64,000 bases of DNA. It comes from Saprospiraceae bacterium. Its GTDB lineage: Bacteria; Bacteroidota; Bacteroidia; Chitinophagales; Saprospiraceae. A model generated the notes under the pieces. That model did not search any database, was not told the DNA's origin, and saw nothing but the letters and a program-made list of their open reading frames with translations. Below are positions 62,892 through 64,000 of the stretch, in pieces (the first letter of the stretch is position 1; every line of letters starts with the position of its first letter). The stretch lies in assembly GCA_022448945.1 (NCBI GenBank), contig JAKVCV010000001.1:1-64000 (forward strand). Reading direction: 5' to 3'. The translations under genes were made by a program, and so were the position numbers.

Positions 62892-63091
62892 GATTAAAGA
62901 TTTTTAATATTTAGTCGTTAAAGGTAAGAAATAAATGATATATGAACAGTTCTTTTTGTTAAATAATATCAAATTAAAATAAGGTAAGGTGTTTATACTT
63001 TTTATTAAATAGAATTTGTAATGGCTGTGTAGATAATAAAGCTATTACTGATTGTATAAAACGAAAATGCAATTTTGTCTTTAATTAATTG
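62892..63091. other. Intergenic region, nothing recognised
   Basis: About 200 bp of AT-rich DNA between the divergent membrane-protein gene and the helicase transcript. No ORF, exact -7 box or strong dyad was found. Confidence 0.5.
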
Positions 63092-63099
63092 TACCTTTG
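63092..63099 (+). promoter_or_regulatory. Candidate -7 box of the leader ORF/helicase transcript
   Basis: TACCTTTG is an exact TAnnTTTG match. A TTTG lies 14 nt upstream, shorter than the norm. The leader before the helicase would be about 210 nt. Confidence 0.45.
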
Positions 63100-63141
63100 C
63101 GCTCGATTTAAGTGGTTGGATAGAGTGATTATTAAATAAAC

Positions 63142-63246
63142 ATGTTTAAAAATGATGTGCTAATATATCTTAATTGTAACTATAGTTGTTGTTGCACCTC
63201 AGGGTTTATTATTATCATTACTTCTCTTATTTGCACTTTTTGGTGA
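63142..63246 (+). CDS. Cysteine-rich leader peptide candidate (34 aa)
   Basis: A 34-codon ATG ORF: MFKNDVLIYLNCNYSCCC, then TSG and a hydrophobic, Cys-containing end. It has five Cys codons, three in a row (TGT TGT TGC), in a window where Cys is rare. It lies between a -7 box (63092) and the helicase ATG (63318). A hairpin (63205-63257, 13 bp with one bulge) covers its stop codon, so translation would affect folding. This is the geometry of a translation-sensing leader, but expression is unproven. Confidence 0.35.
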   Translation: MFKNDVLIYLNCNYSCCCTSGFIIIITSLICTFW

Positions 63247-63257
63247 TAAATAATAAA
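63205..63257 (+). promoter_or_regulatory. Hairpin overlapping the leader ORF stop codon
   Basis: TTTATTATT-ATCA pairs with TGAT-A-AATAATAAA (13 bp, one bulged A) across a 26-nt loop. The leader stop codon (63244-63246) is in the right arm. No U run follows, so it is not a simple terminator. Confidence 0.4.
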
Positions 63258-63317
63258 GTGTCTTTATTCAATTAATTTCTCAACAGAGGTTTTTTTATAA
63301 ATATAGAAATAGAAAAA

Positions 63318-64000
63318 ATGTCAACATTTGAAGAAATAGGTTTAAGGTCAAATATTCTAAAGGCTTTGGCTGAATTGGGTTTTGAGAAACCAACTACAGT
63401 TCAGGAACAGGCAATTCCTTATGTTATTGAATCTGAACGGGACCTGATAGCTCTTGCTCAAACCGGGACGGGCAAGACAGCAGCTTTTAGCTTGCCTATT
63501 ATTCATAAATTGGATACTAATGCTAAAAATATTCAGGCTTTAATATTGTGTCCTACACGTGAGTTGTGTATTCAGATTACTAAAGATATTGAAACATATA
63601 TTAAATATGAAAAAGGGATAAATATTGTCTCTGTTTATGGTGGTGCATCGATTGAAACGCAAATTCGTCAGTTGAGAAAAGGTTGTCATATAGTAGTTGG
63701 TACTCCCGGTCGTGTTCGGGATTTAATAAACAGGCGAAAATTGGATGTATCTGGAATTAATTTCTTAGTGCTGGATGAAGCTGATGAAATGCTAACTATG
63801 GGATTCAAGGAGGAATTAGATGCCATTCTTGAAACTGTTCCGGTAGAAAAACAAGGGTTACTGTTTTCTGCAACTATGCCTAAAGAAATTGATGCAATAG
63901 CAAACAACTATATGAGGGATCCATATAAAATTGAAATTGGAACTCGAAATGTTGCCAATGCTGATGTAAAGCATGTTTATTGCGTAACAAGGTCTTCAGA
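63318..64000 (+). CDS. DEAD-box RNA helicase (CsdA/DeaD-like), truncated by the window edge
   Basis: Reading frame from the ATG at 63318, open for 227 codons to the end of the window. Motifs in order are FEKPTTVQEQAIP (Q motif), AQTGTGKT, PTREL, GTPGRV, LDEADEM and SATMP, the complete first RecA domain. The spacing and sequence are of the cold-shock DeaD/CshA type, which unwinds mRNA and helps ribosome assembly. The C-terminal domain lies beyond the window. It sits behind a leader of about 210 nt with a small Cys-rich ORF. Confidence 0.95.
   Translation, partial: MSTFEEIGLRSNILKALAELGFEKPTTVQEQAIPYVIESERDLIALAQTGTGKTAAFSLPIIHKLDTNAKNIQALILCPTRELCIQITKDIETYIKYEKGINIVSVYGGASIETQIRQLRKGCHIVVGTPGRVRDLINRRKLDVSGINFLVLDEADEMLTMGFKEELDAILETVPVEKQGLLFSATMPKEIDAIANNYMRDPYKIEIGTRNVANADVKHVYCVTRSS

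Noticed and set aside
1-64000. Mobile element or prophage
   Set aside because: No integrase, transposase, terminal inverted repeats, attachment-site duplication at the tRNA, or phage structural gene was seen.

Overview
The window is an AT-rich segment of a Bacteroidota chromosome. Lineage signs are four secreted proteins ending in type IX secretion (T9SS) C-terminal sorting domains with a YPNP-like motif, exact Bacteroidota -7 boxes (TAnnTTTG) ahead of many genes, AT-rich starts without Shine-Dalgarno sequences, a six-gene Na+-pumping NADH:quinone reductase (nqrABCDEF), and families typical of the phylum (DUF5686, FISUMP, DUF1573, PKD-rich adhesins). A Na+-NQR respiratory entry and T9SS cargo would suit a marine or particle-associated bacterium; that is inference. 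I see no prophage, insertion sequence, CRISPR array, rRNA or clear genomic island.

Layout. 1-8.7 kb: end of a PH-domain membrane protein, a 1931-residue T9SS adhesin, a beta-carbonic anhydrase and a T9SS trypsin-like protease. 8.9-14.3 kb: lepA, a T9SS S15-family peptidase/esterase and a conserved small protein. 14.3-21.2 kb: a secreted NTR/MORN-like protein, hemF with a DUF1573 lipoprotein, then the tight run tilS-hldD-folC. 21.4-29.9 kb: DUF5686 outer-membrane protein, YfcC-type transporter, zinc-ribbon membrane protein, a large anchored propeller-like protein, FISUMP lipoprotein. 30.1-34.5 kb: T9SS PNGase F-like protein, TPMT-like methyltransferase, an 830-bp gene-poor stretch with a structured RNA candidate, a membrane protein and tRNA-Ala(GGC). 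34.8-38.7 kb: aminotransferase overlapping an AlaE-type alanine exporter, then rimO and accD. 38.7-42.2 kb: reverse-strand genes (START domain, DUF2064, rhodanese, PAP2, methyltransferase). 42.4-51.4 kb: a secreted HExxH metallopeptidase and the nqr operon, ended by a strong terminator. 51.6-64 kb: PH-domain protein, rpmI-rplT, IscA-like protein, an orphan 5'-nucleotidase C-terminal domain, nth, two DEAD-box helicases (the second cut by the window edge), mrp plus a NifU-domain gene, aroQ, PAP2 and zinc-ribbon genes.

How the genes fit. Most of the window is housekeeping: translation (lepA, tilS, rimO, rplT, rpmI, tRNA-Ala), Fe-S and haem handling (mrp, NifU, IscA, hemF), envelope and fatty-acid synthesis (hldD, accD), folate and aromatic pathways (folC, aroQ) and DNA repair (nth). 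Interleaved are exported proteins for adhesion, proteolysis and possibly deglycosylation. The least ordinary items are an NqrA with an extra N-terminal membrane helix, a likely small RNA at about 33.27-33.42 kb, a cysteine-rich leader ORF before the last helicase, and the aminotransferase-alanine exporter pair. None amounts to a proven new system.
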